A DNA stretch of 64,000 nucleotides from Bradyrhizobium sp. 186 (GCF_023101685.1 NZ_CP082164.1:1364001-1428000), one strand, 5' to 3'. Numbered from the stretch's first letter, positions 34,888 through 43,897 are shown. Program-made: numbers and translations. The notes: generated from the sequence alone by a model not told the origin.

Positions 34888-36003
34888 CTATCCCGTGAAC
34901 ATCCAGAGTTGTTCGCTCGCCATGTAACCTGCCAATAACAGTGTGCCGAACGCGACGATGAGCGCCGCGGCGCCGACCTCGATGGCTCTCATCGTGAGCA
35001 TGCCGAATCCGGCCCGGGTCTTGGCGATGCGGCCTGCGATCCGTCGCGCGCTCATTGCGAGCATGGCGATCGCTGCAACCGTCACCGCCGTGCCAAGGCC
35101 CATGATCAAGGTGGCGCCGACGCCGGTCCAGAACAGGTCCTGGGCCAGCGCGAAGATGAGGACGATGATCGCGCCTGAACAAGGCCGCAATCCAACCGCG
35201 ACCACCGCCGAGAGGCCTCGGCGCCAGCCGCCCGCGCCGGCGAGTTCAGCGGGCTCTGGCCCGTGGGCGTGGCCCCAGGCCGACTCATGATGGTCGTCGT
35301 GACAGTGAAAGCCGCGCTCATGACCGGCGCATCCATCGACCATGCATTGCCCGCCACGCATGGCCATCGCAAGGCGCGGAGTGGGAAGCCGAAGGGTCTT
35401 GCCGCTGTGCCCTGACGTGACGGCGAGGACGGGCGCCGGGGTCCACATCAGTTCGCGGCAGGCGAGGAGAAAGCCGCGGCCTTTGACGTAGAAAAGTCTC
35501 AGGCCGATCAGGATGACCAGAGCATAGCTGACGATCTCGACGAGATGAACGGTCAGCCCGATCGTCTTCGCCGTCGCGCCGAGAAGAACCGCGGCGATCG
35601 CCACTACGACAATGGCAACGATAGATTGGATGCCCGCGGAGGCGAATGACATGACAACGCCGCGGCGCCAGGTCTCTTCGTTGGCAACGAGGTAGGAGGA
35701 GATTACGGCCTTGCCATGCCCAGGGCCCACGGCATGAAAGACGCCGTAGAGAAACGAGATGCCGAAGAGGCCCCACATCGCGGCACCATCCTCCTTGCTC
35801 GCCCGGATGAAGCCCGACAGCGAACGATAGAAGGCCGCTTGCTGTGCAAAGATCCAGCTCGTGAAGCCCACTGCCGACATGGCACCAGCAGGAAGAGGGG
35901 CTCCGAATGGGGCGGCCAGCGCCGATACGATATCAAACGCAGAGAAGACGAGGACCGCCAGCAGCGTGATCAAGATAATGCCGCGCAATCTGGTCATGGG
36001 CAT
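34888..36003 (-). CDS. NicO/RcnA-type nickel/cobalt (or zinc) transporter
   Basis: 371 aa with about seven TM helices. The family signature HAVGPGHGKAVISSY is present, and a His-rich cytoplasmic loop (GHERGFHCHDDHHES, then GHAHGPEP) sits mid-protein before LSAVVAVGLRPCSGAIIVLIFAL. NicO proteins move Ni2+ or Co2+; here a Zur-like site upstream of the operon and neighbouring zinc genes make zinc possible too. It overlaps the DUF1007 gene by 10 nt. Last gene of a minus-strand operon starting near 37313. Confidence 0.85.
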   Translation of the reverse strand: MPMTRLRGIILITLLAVLVFSAFDIVSALAAPFGAPLPAGAMSAVGFTSWIFAQQAAFYRSLSGFIRASKEDGAAMWGLFGISFLYGVFHAVGPGHGKAVISSYLVANEETWRRGVVMSFASAGIQSIVAIVVVAIAAVLLGATAKTIGLTVHLVEIVSYALVILIGLRLFYVKGRGFLLACRELMWTPAPVLAVTSGHSGKTLRLPTPRLAMAMRGGQCMVDGCAGHERGFHCHDDHHESAWGHAHGPEPAELAGAGGWRRGLSAVVAVGLRPCSGAIIVLIFALAQDLFWTGVGATLIMGLGTAVTVAAIAMLAMSARRIAGRIAKTRAGFGMLTMRAIEVGAAALIVAFGTLLLAGYMASEQLWMFTG

Positions 36004-36635
36004 TTCACCAGGATTTTGTTGGCAAAGATTTCTCCATAGGTGCTCGAGATGTCGAGCGGGTCACTATCGAGCTGACCGAGCCGCAACTGTTCTGCCGGCG
36101 TCGGCTGATGCGGCAAATCATAGGTCAGCAGGCATTGCGGGGCGCCGCTCAAGGAGACCGGCTTGTCCTTGGCAAATTCAAAATCCACGAAGATGGTGGG
36201 ATCGTAGACCTCGATCTGCATGGCCTTTGCTGAGGCCGCCGCCTTCAATGGCAGGGTGAAATGCAGAGTGAGGGTGGCGTTCTTGTATTCGAGCCAGTAG
36301 TCGACGGGGTCCAAAAATTTCAGCTTCTTGCCGTCTGCGCGCGCAAAGGTGAAATAGCCATACTCCTTCAGCGATTCCACGTTGAGTTGGGCGAGCGAGG
36401 CCAGTTCTTCCCGCGTGTATTGCCCCTTCTTCCCATGGGAGATGCCTTGAAGCGCGTAGGCGGAAAACATGTCATCGAAAGTCCAGGCGTGGCGGACGCC
36501 TGTCATGCTGCCGTCGGCTGCGTAAAGAATCTCGCTGTGGAAGGTGACCCAGACATGGGGATGCGCCTCCGCGCGATCGAAGGATAGAAGGAGCAGGAGC
36601 ACTGCGCAGGTGCAGTAACATGCGTGTTTTATCAT
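35994..36635 (-). CDS. DUF1007-family periplasmic protein
   Basis: 213 aa. Signal peptide IKHACYCTCAVLLLLLSFDR, cleavage after AEA, leaving mature HPHVWVTFHSEILY. The N-terminal HPHVW motif and the later HAWTFDDMFSAYALQGI are DUF1007 (PF06226) hallmarks. The exposed N-terminal histidines probably bind metal. DUF1007 genes nearly always precede NicO transporters, as here with a 10-nt overlap; in some species the two are fused. Likely presents metal to the transporter. Confidence 0.85.
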   Translation of the reverse strand: MIKHACYCTCAVLLLLLSFDRAEAHPHVWVTFHSEILYAADGSMTGVRHAWTFDDMFSAYALQGISHGKKGQYTREELASLAQLNVESLKEYGYFTFARADGKKLKFLDPVDYWLEYKNATLTLHFTLPLKAAASAKAMQIEVYDPTIFVDFEFAKDKPVSLSGAPQCLLTYDLPHQPTPAEQLRLGQLDSDPLDISSTYGEIFANKILVKCP

Positions 36636-36893
36636 TGGTCCACCGACTGGAGGTTCGATGTGCACGCCGCGCGCGAGGAGCGGCGACCCAGCTGTTGCAG
36701 CATTCCGCGTCGATTGTGGGTAAAGGTCCGGCGCTGCAGCATCTCGAGTCGTGAGCCGACTGCATTGCTTCCGCCCCGAACCTCATGCGGATCAATGCGG
36801 CGCAGCGCGGCCACCGGCTCTCGTTCCGCAGGAAATGCCGCCCCCCAAGCTTAGTGCGGCCAGAGGTGCATGCAGCGCCCGCCAAATTGGCTG

Positions 36894-37313
36894 TCAGCCG
36901 AGCGGTGGTGCGCGCGATTGAAATGGCGCGCGGTGAGTTTTCAGGACGCCATCGAAGGTAAGTCCGAAGGGGTGTCCAGCATGCTTGAAGTCAACTGATG
37001 GCGATGCCTGCGCCACATCGGGGATGAAGGAAGTCGCGAGCTGAAAGCCCGAGAAGCAGATCGGACAGTCCTCGTCATCGCTCGCCAGCTTCGCCGGAAG
37101 GCCTGCCGCAGATTGCCGCTTCATGGGACCGTGCCATGCTTGGGCAGCATCTGCTGTCGAGTGGTAGATGCCCTGGCCGGTGAAGCCTCGGGTATGGATA
37201 TGCCCAAATGACATCCCGAGTTGCAGCGTCAAGGCAAGCAGCGCAAGACAGGCACCGCATCGCCGCGCGAAGATACGCCACAACGTTAAGTAGGTCGGCA
37301 GCAAGCTGCGCAC
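36894..37313 (-). CDS. DUF2946-type small exported protein
   Basis: 139 aa. One N-terminal hydrophobic helix (GACLALLALTLQLGMSFGHIH), then a His-containing mature region, CPICF near residue 96, and the closing FQSRAPPLG, which is characteristic of DUF2946 proteins. Such genes accompany copper, nickel or zinc uptake operons. A 258-bp gap to the DUF1007 gene has no further gene. The Zur-like box at 37488-37509 is about 175 bp upstream. Confidence 0.65.
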   Translation of the reverse strand: MRSLLPTYLTLWRIFARRCGACLALLALTLQLGMSFGHIHTRGFTGQGIYHSTADAAQAWHGPMKRQSAAGLPAKLASDDEDCPICFSGFQLATSFIPDVAQASPSVDFKHAGHPFGLTFDGVLKTHRAPFQSRAPPLG

Positions 37314-37487
37314 CCCTCGTTAGACCCCTTGAGCCACGCCGACGGCGCGAACCTCGCTATATGCCTGTCCAAAACAATGGAAAGGCATTCGTTTTAGCCG
37401 TGCTTTGCTCCAGCGTCGCGAATCCCGATTGTCCGCCAGCGCTCGACCGAAGCAGCCCGACACATCAACTTGACTTTTGTTGGGCTC

Positions 37488-37509
37488 GCAACGTTATAAC
37501 ATAACGTGC
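37488..37509. promoter_or_regulatory. Zur-like operator, third copy
   Basis: GCAACGTTATAACATAACGTGC, with near-perfect dyad ACGTTAT-A-ACATAACGT. It lies between the minus-strand DUF2946-NicO operon and the plus-strand znuA-like gene and could control both. Best match to the zigA-zur box among the three. Confidence 0.7.
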
Positions 37510-37593
37510 ACGGTTTCCAAGACGACCGCAACGATTTGGGCAAGACGACAAGTGTTTCGCTATCTCGCAAGCGCAGGCCCGATTCATTTCGAT

Positions 37594-38558
37594 TTGGTCC
37601 CTCTTTCGCCCAACGGCATCTCCGAACTCCCGCGGAGGATCTGCTTTCGATGGTTTCGGCTGCTGTTCTTGCTTGGCCTTGCGACGACTTCAGCGATCCC
37701 GTCCGCTTCAGCGCAGGAAAAAGCGGCGAAACTAGAGGTGGTCGCGACCTTCTCGATCCTCGCCGACTTCGCCAGGAATGTCGGCGGGAACCAGGTCAAC
37801 GTTACGGCGCTGGTTGATCCTAACGGTGACGTCCACGTCTACTCACCGACGCCGGCTGATGCGGAGGCGATCAGGAATGCCAGACTTGTGATGGTCTTGG
37901 GCTCGAAGGCTGGCTACCACGGCTCGTCGAATCATCCGGCAGCTATGCGACCACCGTCGTCGCGACCCACGGCATCGTGCCGCGCAACATTGCCGCCCGG
38001 GAAATACTCAGCCGTGATCATGGGGCAGGGGCGGCGGATCCGCACGCCTGGCAATCCGTGCCAAATGCCGAAATCTATGTCGGCAATATCCGCGATGCCA
38101 TGGTAGCCGCCGATCCCGCCAACGCCACGACCTACAGAGCCAATGCTGCGGCTTATCTAACCAAGCTCGAAGCACTCGATCACGACGTTCGCGAGACAGT
38201 AGCGCGGATTCCACCTGACCGCCGAAAAGTGATTTCAACGCATGACGCCTTTGGCTATTTCGCCGCAGCCTACGACATCACATTCATAGCACCAGAGGGC
38301 GTTTCGACCGAAACCGAGCCGAGCGCGCGGGACATCGCAACGATCATCGCGCAGATCAGGGAAGAGAGGCTTCCGGCGGTCTTTCTGGAAAACGTCAGCG
38401 ATCCCAGAATAGTGCGCCAAATTGCGTCCGAGACCGGCGCGGCGATCGGCGGAACGCTGTATTCGGATAGTCTGACCAATGAGAAGGGCGAGGCTCCTAC
38501 CTACATCGCGATGGTCAGGCACAATATCAGCATTATTGCGGGTGCTCTTACGAACTAG
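37594..38558 (+). pseudogene. ZnuA-like zinc ABC transporter binding protein, frameshifted
   Basis: The first frame gives a signal peptide (FRLLFLLGLATTSAIPSASA) and LEVVATFSILADFARNVGG, then DVHVYSPTPADAEAIRNARLVMV. At about 37897 the reading must change frame to continue with GLEGWLPRLVESS, then the DPHAWQS, VISTHDAFGYFAAAYDI and FLENVSDPR motifs of ZnuA-type proteins to 38558. Relatives read VMVNGLGFEGWL here; loss of 7 nt between two GTC triplets would explain it. The expected metal ligands (His in DVHVY, DPHAW, STHDAF) remain. No permease or ATPase follows. The start is uncertain: TTG 37594 gives a sound signal, but no ATG is well placed. Confidence 0.75.
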
Positions 38559-38810
38559 CCGGCTTGTCCCTCTGCCTTGAACTCCACGACGGCGATCATC
38601 GGCAGTGCGACTGGCATCGAAATGGCGGGCGCTGTCGCCCGAGCCATCGCGGCGGCCTGTGAGCGCCAATCCTACGATTTATGGAAGCATTGTTGTTCGA
38701 GCTGCTGACCGACATCGTCAGTTGCTGAGCTGTATGCACTCGACGACGATTTTCTTCAGATTGCTTACTCGCTCGAATGAGACAGAACTGGAGTTTCGGT
38801 CGAGGCACGC

Positions 38811-38840
38811 TTATCGCGTTGTAAAACAGAGAAAAGCTGG
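38811..38840. repeat. Flank repeat next to the tRNA fragment
   Basis: TTATCGCGTTGTAAAACAGA then GAAAAGCTGG; counterpart of 33309-33339. It is the sequence lying immediately 3' of the tRNA (on the minus strand), a usual core or arm-type site for phage/ICE integrases. Confidence 0.5.
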
Positions 38841-38889
38841 CCCACCCGACACGATTCGAACGTGTGACCTTTGCCTTCGGAGGGCAGCG
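38838..38889 (-). tRNA. 3' fragment of tRNA-Arg(CCG), not a complete gene
   Basis: On the minus strand the 52 nt read as an anticodon stem-loop CTGCC-CTCCGAA-GGCAA (anticodon CCG), variable region AGGTC, a perfect T arm ACACG-TTCGAAT-CGTGT, acceptor 3' strand CGGGTGG, discriminator G and CCA. The D arm and 5' acceptor strand are absent. The top anticodon pair is C-A. Such 3' tRNA remnants are left when an element integrates into a tRNA gene. Confidence 0.8.
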
Positions 38890-38964
38890 GTCACCCTACG
38901 CCGCCAGCCAAGGAATCGCGTTGCTGTAGGAGTGCACATGATCTCTAGTCGCGGCGCGTAGGCG

Positions 38965-39121
38965 TGGCGTTTATCTCAGGCGGAAAAATGCAGCGCATCC
39001 CAAAGGCTGCGCGTTGCTATGGAAGGGCATAGATCAATCTGCTCATCATTACGCCTTAGCCGTCCAGCGACCCAATGAAAGCAACCCGCTAGGCGTCTGT
39101 TGCGACATCGTCAAACCAGTG
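38965..39121 (+). repeat. Dispersed repeat, copy B (~157 bp)
   Basis: Counterpart of 19081-19237, same orientation. It ends at the base where homology of the next gene to YbgC thioesterases begins, so it marks a recombination junction. Confidence 0.75.
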
Positions 39122-39493
39122 TTCTCCGGCATCGTCTATCACGCCAATTATCTGCGATTCATGGAGCGCGGGCGCACCAATCATCTGCGGCTGATGGGCG
39201 CCGAGCAGCAGGCGCTGTTCGAGCAGCCTGCGACGGAAGACGCCGGCTTCGCCTTCGTGGTGCGCTCGATGCATCTGGATTTCCTCAAGCCCGCGCGGAT
39301 GGATGACGTGCTCGACGTCGTGACCTGGCCGGTCGCGGTGAAGGGTGCCTCCATCATGCTGGCGCAGGAGGTGCGGCGCGGCGATGACGTGCTGGTCAAG
39401 GCCGAGGTGCGCGTCGCCTTCATCAGCGACGGCCGCGCCCAACCGATCCCGAAGTCGATCCGCACGCTTATGAAGGCCGATGTGATTTCGTGA
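39119..39493 (+). pseudogene. YbgC/4HBT-family acyl-CoA thioesterase lacking its N-terminus
   Basis: From 39119 the frame reads FSGIVYHANYLRFMERGRTN, then LRLMGAEQQALF and DFLKPARMDDVLDVVTWP, a clear YbgC-type hot-dog thioesterase of about 125 residues. Intact relatives have ~15 more N-terminal residues ending YYEDTD, which carry the catalytic Asp. Here they are replaced by repeat copy B. An open frame runs back to 39014, and a GTG at 39119 could start translation, but the catalytic Asp would still be missing, so the protein is probably inactive. Confidence 0.75.
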
Positions 39494-39572
39494 TCGGTCG
39501 ATAGGTGGTGGCCTATCGACTTCGTCGTGCGCGGCGATAGATTTGCGCTCCCAGTCAACCGATGAGGCCATC

Positions 39573-40040
39573 ATGTCGCGCCCGCCGCTTCCGCCCTTTA
39601 CCCGAGAGACTGCCGCGCAAAAGGCCCGCATGGCCGAGGACGCCTGGAATTCGCGCGACCCGGCGCGCGTCGCGCTCGCCTATACCGAGGACAGCCGCTG
39701 GCGCAACCGCTCGGAAGTCTTCCAGGGGCGCGAAGCCATCGTCGCGTTCCTCACCCGCAAATGGGAGAAGGAGCACGACTACCGCCTGATCAAGGATCTC
39801 TGGGGCTTCGACGGCAACCGCATCGCGGTGCGCTTCCAGTACGAATGGCACGACGCCGGCGGCCAGTGGTACCGCTCCTACGGTAACGAGCAGTGGGAGT
39901 TCGACGAGCACGGATTGATGAAGCGGCGAGAGGCGTCGATCAACGACATCGCGATCGCGGACAAGGACCGCCGGTTTCACTGGCCGGCGCCGGGGCCGAG
40001 GCCACAGGATGTGGCGGGGCTGGGGGAGAGCCCGTTCTAA
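39573..40040 (+). CDS. NTF2-like protein, DUF1348 family
   Basis: 155 aa from [20 protein letters not shown]. The run [33 protein letters not shown] and then [42 protein letters not shown] and EASINDIAI is diagnostic of DUF1348 (PF07080), single-domain NTF2-fold proteins with a hydrophobic pocket. GATGAGG lies about 8 nt upstream of the ATG. First clearly intact gene to the right of the repeat region. Biological role not known. Confidence 0.9.
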   Translation: MSRPPLPPFTRETAAQKARMAEDAWNSRDPARVALAYTEDSRWRNRSEVFQGREAIVAFLTRKWEKEHDYRLIKDLWGFDGNRIAVRFQYEWHDAGGQWYRSYGNEQWEFDEHGLMKRREASINDIAIADKDRRFHWPAPGPRPQDVAGLGESPF

Positions 40041-40059
40041 AACGTCTCGCAGGTGGCGC

Positions 40060-40225
40060 TGCTTTTCCCTCGCCCCTTGTGGGGAGGGTGGCTCGCCGCG
40101 TAGCGGCGAGTCTCTCTCCGCGTGTGCGACTCTCGTGCGTCTGAATTCCGCGGATGCAACCCCTCATCCGGCGCTTCGCGCCACCTTCTCCCACAAGGGG
40201 CCCACAAGGGGAGAGAAGGGAAGAG
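40060..40225. repeat. Rhizobial palindromic intergenic repeats
   Basis: Two facing elements: CTCGCCCCTTGTGGGGAGG with GCTCGCCGCGTAGCGGCGAG (40068-40110), and CATCCGGCGCTTCGCGCCAC with CTTCTCCCACAAGGGG (40164-40220). CCCACAAGGGG is doubled in tandem at 40190-40211. They form nested hairpins after the DUF1348 gene and before the convergent amidotransferase. This is the RPE/BIME-like class common in Bradyrhizobium. Confidence 0.7.
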
Positions 40226-40248
40226 GTCCGCGCGGCGAGCATCGTGAA

Positions 40249-40962
40249 TTAAGGGGCCGCGCGCCGCCCCAGAAACCGCGTGATCGCGCCGCCGAGCTTC
40301 GCGCTGTCGAGCGGCTCTGCCAGCGACGCCCTTGCGGTCGCAACGACAGCATCCGGCGCCTTCCCGTCGCGCAGCTCGCAGCACACGTGCGCAAAATCCA
40401 GGTCGAATTCGGGATGCGGCTGCACCGACAGCGTCGTGCCGTTGGCGTAGAGCAAGCCGGCATGCGGCGTGAAGTCGGATGAAAGGATGGTGAGCGCGTC
40501 GTTCGGCGCCTCGATCACCTGGTCCTGATGCGAGCAGGCGATGGCAAGCTGCTCGCCGTCCACGACGCCGTTGTCCGGCAACACGCGGTAGACGTGCCGT
40601 CCGACGCCCCAGCCCTTCTCCGATTGGCGCACGGTGCCGCCGAGCGCTTGCGCGATCAGTTGATGGCCGAAGCAGATGCCGACCATCGGTGTCTTGTTCA
40701 CGTAAGCCGTGCGCACGAAATCCTCGAGCGGCCCGATCCAGTCGAGCCCGTCATAGACGCCGGCGGCTGCACCGGTGATCAGGACGGCCTCCAGCTTGCG
40801 CGGATCGGGAAGTGCATCGCCATTCGGAATGCTGACGATCTCGAAAGCGGCCGAGGAATCCTCGGTGCGGATCATGCGTTCGAACATGTCCGGGAATGAG
40901 CCGTGGCGCTCGCGATAAGTTTTGGGGACCCGTCCGGTCTCGATGATGGTGATGCGTGCCAT
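40249..40962 (-). CDS. Class I glutamine amidotransferase-like protein
   Basis: 237 aa. The nucleophile elbow GICFGHQ (Cys ~96), the His-Glu pair in VQPHPEF (about 184-189) and the strand LITGAAAGVYD define a GATase1 fold. The N-terminus (ITIIETGRVP, ERHGSFPDMFERM) is that of stand-alone GMP-synthase-like amidotransferases. It hydrolyses glutamine or a gamma-glutamyl amide; with the amide-degrading cluster next to it, a gamma-glutamyl-type hydrolase is plausible. Minus strand, followed 38 bp away by the LysR gene transcribed in the same direction (LysR first). Confidence 0.85.
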   Translation of the reverse strand: MARITIIETGRVPKTYRERHGSFPDMFERMIRTEDSSAAFEIVSIPNGDALPDPRKLEAVLITGAAAGVYDGLDWIGPLEDFVRTAYVNKTPMVGICFGHQLIAQALGGTVRQSEKGWGVGRHVYRVLPDNGVVDGEQLAIACSHQDQVIEAPNDALTILSSDFTPHAGLLYANGTTLSVQPHPEFDLDFAHVCCELRDGKAPDAVVATARASLAEPLDSAKLGGAITRFLGRRAAP

Positions 40963-41000
40963 GTCTCGTCACGTAAGTGTTTTCGCATGTCGGTGCAAGT

Positions 41001-41918
41001 TCAGTCAGGCCCTGCTCCATGCGGCACCGTGCTCTCCAGCAGCGCGCTTTCCTTGCGCACCTCGGTGAGAAATGCCTTTGCCAAGCGCGACAGCGGCTCG
41101 GCTTCCGACCACAATATGTAGGCGACCGCGTGCGTCGTCGGCGTGAAGGGCCGGACGACAAGGCCGTGGCCGCCGTTCTGGCGCGGCGAGAACGGATCGA
41201 CGACCGCGGCGCCCACGCCGGCGGCGGCGAGCACGCAGGCCGTGTTGCAATAGCGCACCTCGACGGTTGGCTGGAACGGTGCGCCGGCGCGGGCAAAACT
41301 GTCGCGCACGGCTTCGCCGAGCCGCGTGCCGCGCTCGAGGCCGATGAAGGGCAGGCCGGAAAGGTCCGAGGCCGAGATCACGGGTCTGTCGGCGAGCGGA
41401 TGCTGCGGCGGCAGCACGCAGACCATCTCGCCGGTGTGCACCACTTCATGCGCGATGCCGGGATGGTGCGTCAGCCCCAGCGCGAAGCCGAGCTCGGCGA
41501 CACGGTTGAGCACGCCTTCGATGATGCCCTCATAGCGCCGCACGTCGAAGAACACGCGCGTCTCCGGGCGGCGGCGCAGGAAGCTCGACAGCGCCGAGGG
41601 GATGATGCTGTAGGCGAGCGGCGGCGTTGCCACGATCGCAAGATGGCCTGAGCGGTTCTCGCGCAGATCGCGCACGCGGTTCTCGAGTTTTGCGTGCAGT
41701 GCAAAGATCGCTTCGCTCTCCTTGTAGAGCGCCATCGCTTCCACGGTCGGAAACAGCCGGTTGTTGACGCGCTCGAACAGCGCAAAGCCCGCCTGCGCCT
41801 CCATCGTCTTCAGCGCGTTGCTGACCGCGGGCTGCGACAGCGCCAGTTCGTCCGCCGCCGCAACCGTGGTGCGATGGCGAATGACGGCACGCAGGATCTC
41901 GAGCTGGCGCAGGTTCAT
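41001..41918 (-). CDS. LysR-family transcriptional regulator
   Basis: 305 aa from MNLRQLEILRAV. Helix-turn-helix TTVAAADELALSQPAVSNAL, then a substrate-binding-type domain (IVATPPLAYSIIPSAL onward). The gene diverges from the D-carbamoylase-ABC operon with a 151-bp gap that includes an AT-rich patch. It very likely regulates that operon. The open frame extends far upstream, but only this start matches the family N-terminus. Confidence 0.9.
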   Translation of the reverse strand: MNLRQLEILRAVIRHRTTVAAADELALSQPAVSNALKTMEAQAGFALFERVNNRLFPTVEAMALYKESEAIFALHAKLENRVRDLRENRSGHLAIVATPPLAYSIIPSALSSFLRRRPETRVFFDVRRYEGIIEGVLNRVAELGFALGLTHHPGIAHEVVHTGEMVCVLPPQHPLADRPVISASDLSGLPFIGLERGTRLGEAVRDSFARAGAPFQPTVEVRYCNTACVLAAAGVGAAVVDPFSPRQNGGHGLVVRPFTPTTHAVAYILWSEAEPLSRLAKAFLTEVRKESALLESTVPHGAGPD

Positions 41919-42069
41919 ATCACTGCCGATTATACTCTGGGCCAAAAGATCATAGCACGACGAATTGCTTTTGCAGCCCCGCTTGCGCGTAATGGCAGCG
42001 GATTTGCACGCTGGATCAAAGGGTTCATCCGCCCATTGAGGCAGCACTGCGCATAGATTGGAGGCAATC

Positions 42070-43026
42070 TTGGTTCGTGTCCTTCGCGCCGCCGCCGCCC
42101 AGATGGGGCCGACGCAAAAAGCCGACGCGCGCAAGCATACGCTCGGGCGGATGCTCGCGCTGTTGGAGGAAGCGGCCGGCCGCGGCGCCAGCCTCGTGGT
42201 GTTTCCGGAGCTTGCCTTCACCACCTTCTTTCCCCGCTGGCTGCTGGAGGGCGAGGCGCTCGACCAGTACTTCGAGCGCAGCATTCCGAACCCGGCCATC
42301 GCAAAGCTGTTCGATCGTGCGCGTGCGCTGCGCGTCGGCTTCTATGTCGGCTATGCCGAACTGACGCCGGACGGCCGCCGCTACAATTGCGCCATCCTGG
42401 TCGATCGCGACGGCGAGATTCTCGGCCGCTATCGCAAAGTGCATCTGCCGGGCTCGGTCGAGCCGCGCGCCGGTGCGCGTTACCAGCAGCTCGAGAAGCG
42501 CTATTTCGACTATGGCGATCTCGGCTTTCCCGCGTTCCGCGCCGGCTCGGCCTGGGCCCATGCGATCATGGGCATGATGATCTGCAACGACCGCCGCTGG
42601 CCGGAATCCTGGCGCGTGCTCGGCTTGCAGGGCGTCGAGCTCGTCTGCATCGGCTACAATTCGGCGGCCTACGATCCCAATGGCGGCGTGACGGAAGATG
42701 CCGGCTTGCGCACCTTCCACTCGACGCTGGTGACGCAGGCCAACGCCTACATGAACGCGACCTGGGCGATCTCGGTGGCGAAGGCGGGCGAGGAGGACGG
42801 CTCCGGGCTGATCGGCGGCTCCTGCATCGTCGATCCCAACGGCCGCATCGTCGCGCAAGCCGAGACGCTGGCCGACGAGGTGATCGTCGCCGACATCGAT
42901 CTCGACCTCTGCCGCCAGGGCAAGGACAAGATGTTCAATTTCGCCGCTCATCGGCGGCCCGAGCAATACAGGGTCATCACCGAGCGCGCCGGCGTTATTG
43001 AGCCTGCCGTTTTCGACGTGGACTGA
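42070..43026 (+). CDS. N-carbamoyl-D-amino acid amidohydrolase-like nitrilase-superfamily enzyme
   Basis: 318 aa. The nitrilase-fold triad can be placed: Glu47 in VVFPELAFT, Lys123 in YRKVHLPG, Cys172 in MMICNDRRWPE. FTTFFPRW and the NDRRWPE context are typical of D-carbamoylase, which cleaves N-carbamoyl-D-amino acids to D-amino acid, CO2 and ammonia. Start TTG 42070 has GGAGG 5 nt upstream; other candidate starts fit less well. Co-located racemase and imidase-like genes support a hydantoin-type pathway, but related amidases have the same signature. Confidence 0.85.
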   Translation: MVRVLRAAAAQMGPTQKADARKHTLGRMLALLEEAAGRGASLVVFPELAFTTFFPRWLLEGEALDQYFERSIPNPAIAKLFDRARALRVGFYVGYAELTPDGRRYNCAILVDRDGEILGRYRKVHLPGSVEPRAGARYQQLEKRYFDYGDLGFPAFRAGSAWAHAIMGMMICNDRRWPESWRVLGLQGVELVCIGYNSAAYDPNGGVTEDAGLRTFHSTLVTQANAYMNATWAISVAKAGEEDGSGLIGGSCIVDPNGRIVAQAETLADEVIVADIDLDLCRQGKDKMFNFAAHRRPEQYRVITERAGVIEPAVFDVD

Positions 43027-43069
43027 CAAAATGGCACGGCGCTGGCAAAGGATTGGCAAAGGAGCTGAC

Positions 43070-43897
43070 ATGACACGCCTCTCGCTTTCTCTCGGTCTTG
43101 CAGCACTGGCTGCCGTTGCCTCCGCGCAAGCGGCCGAGCTTCCGGCGGACATCAAGCAGGCGGGCACGCTGCGGCTCACGGTCAACGCGACCTACGCGCC
43201 GATGGAGTATCGCGATCCCGCCACCAGCGAACTGGTCGGGCTCGACATCGATCTTGCGAACGAACTCGCCAAACGGCTCGGCGGCCTCAAGATCGTCTGG
43301 AGCGAGACGCCGTTCGCCGAGCTGATCCCTTCGCTCCAGACCAGGCGCGCCGATTTCATCATCTCCGGCATCTCGGATCGCGCCTCGCGGCGCGAGACCG
43401 CCGATTTCGTCGACTATCTGGCGACCGGGCCGCAGTTCTTCGTGATGGCGGAAAGCGAGGCGAAAGCCGCACCCGATCTCTGCGGCAAGAAGGTCGGCAC
43501 CACACGCAGCACCAGCTTCCCGGTCGAGATCGAGAAATGGAGCAAGCAGAACTGCGAGGCGGCCGGCAAGCCGGCGATCCAGTACGTGCCGGGCGAGAAC
43601 TCGATCGACGTCCGCAACCAGCTCAAGCAGGGCCGCATCGACGCCGCAGTGCAGGGCAGCGAGACGCTGCCTTATGCACAACAGCAGGAGCCCGGCAAAT
43701 ACCGCGTCGTCGGCGAGGCCTTTGCCAAGGGCTATCAGGGCATCATGTTCCGCAAGGACGACGCGGCCCTGCGCGAAGTCGTGACCGAAAAGCTCACCGC
43801 CATGATCGCCGACGGCTCCTATAAGGCCGTTCTCGACAAATGGGGCTTGGGTGCGAACGCAGTCGCCCGGCCCATGCTGAACGCGGCACCGCAATGA
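43070..43897 (+). CDS. Polar amino acid ABC transporter, binding protein 1
   Basis: 275 aa. Signal peptide TRLSLSLGLAALAAVASAQA. The mature SBP_bac_3 domain has GTLRLTVNATYAPMEYRDPA, GLDIDLANELAKRL, then FIISGISDRASRRE and the hinge region DLCGKKVGTT. Family proteins bind amino acids or derivatives in the periplasm. GGAG lies 8 nt before ATG 43070. The stop overlaps the permease ATG. A second, similar binding protein is at 45540, 1.6 kb downstream. Confidence 0.9.
   Translation: MTRLSLSLGLAALAAVASAQAAELPADIKQAGTLRLTVNATYAPMEYRDPATSELVGLDIDLANELAKRLGGLKIVWSETPFAELIPSLQTRRADFIISGISDRASRRETADFVDYLATGPQFFVMAESEAKAAPDLCGKKVGTTRSTSFPVEIEKWSKQNCEAAGKPAIQYVPGENSIDVRNQLKQGRIDAAVQGSETLPYAQQQEPGKYRVVGEAFAKGYQGIMFRKDDAALREVVTEKLTAMIADGSYKAVLDKWGLGANAVARPMLNAAPQ

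Noticed and set aside
38605..38961. 118-aa frame containing PPDTIRTCDLCLRR
   Set aside because: That peptide is the usual artefact of translating a tRNA 3' end; it overlaps the tRNA-Arg fragment.
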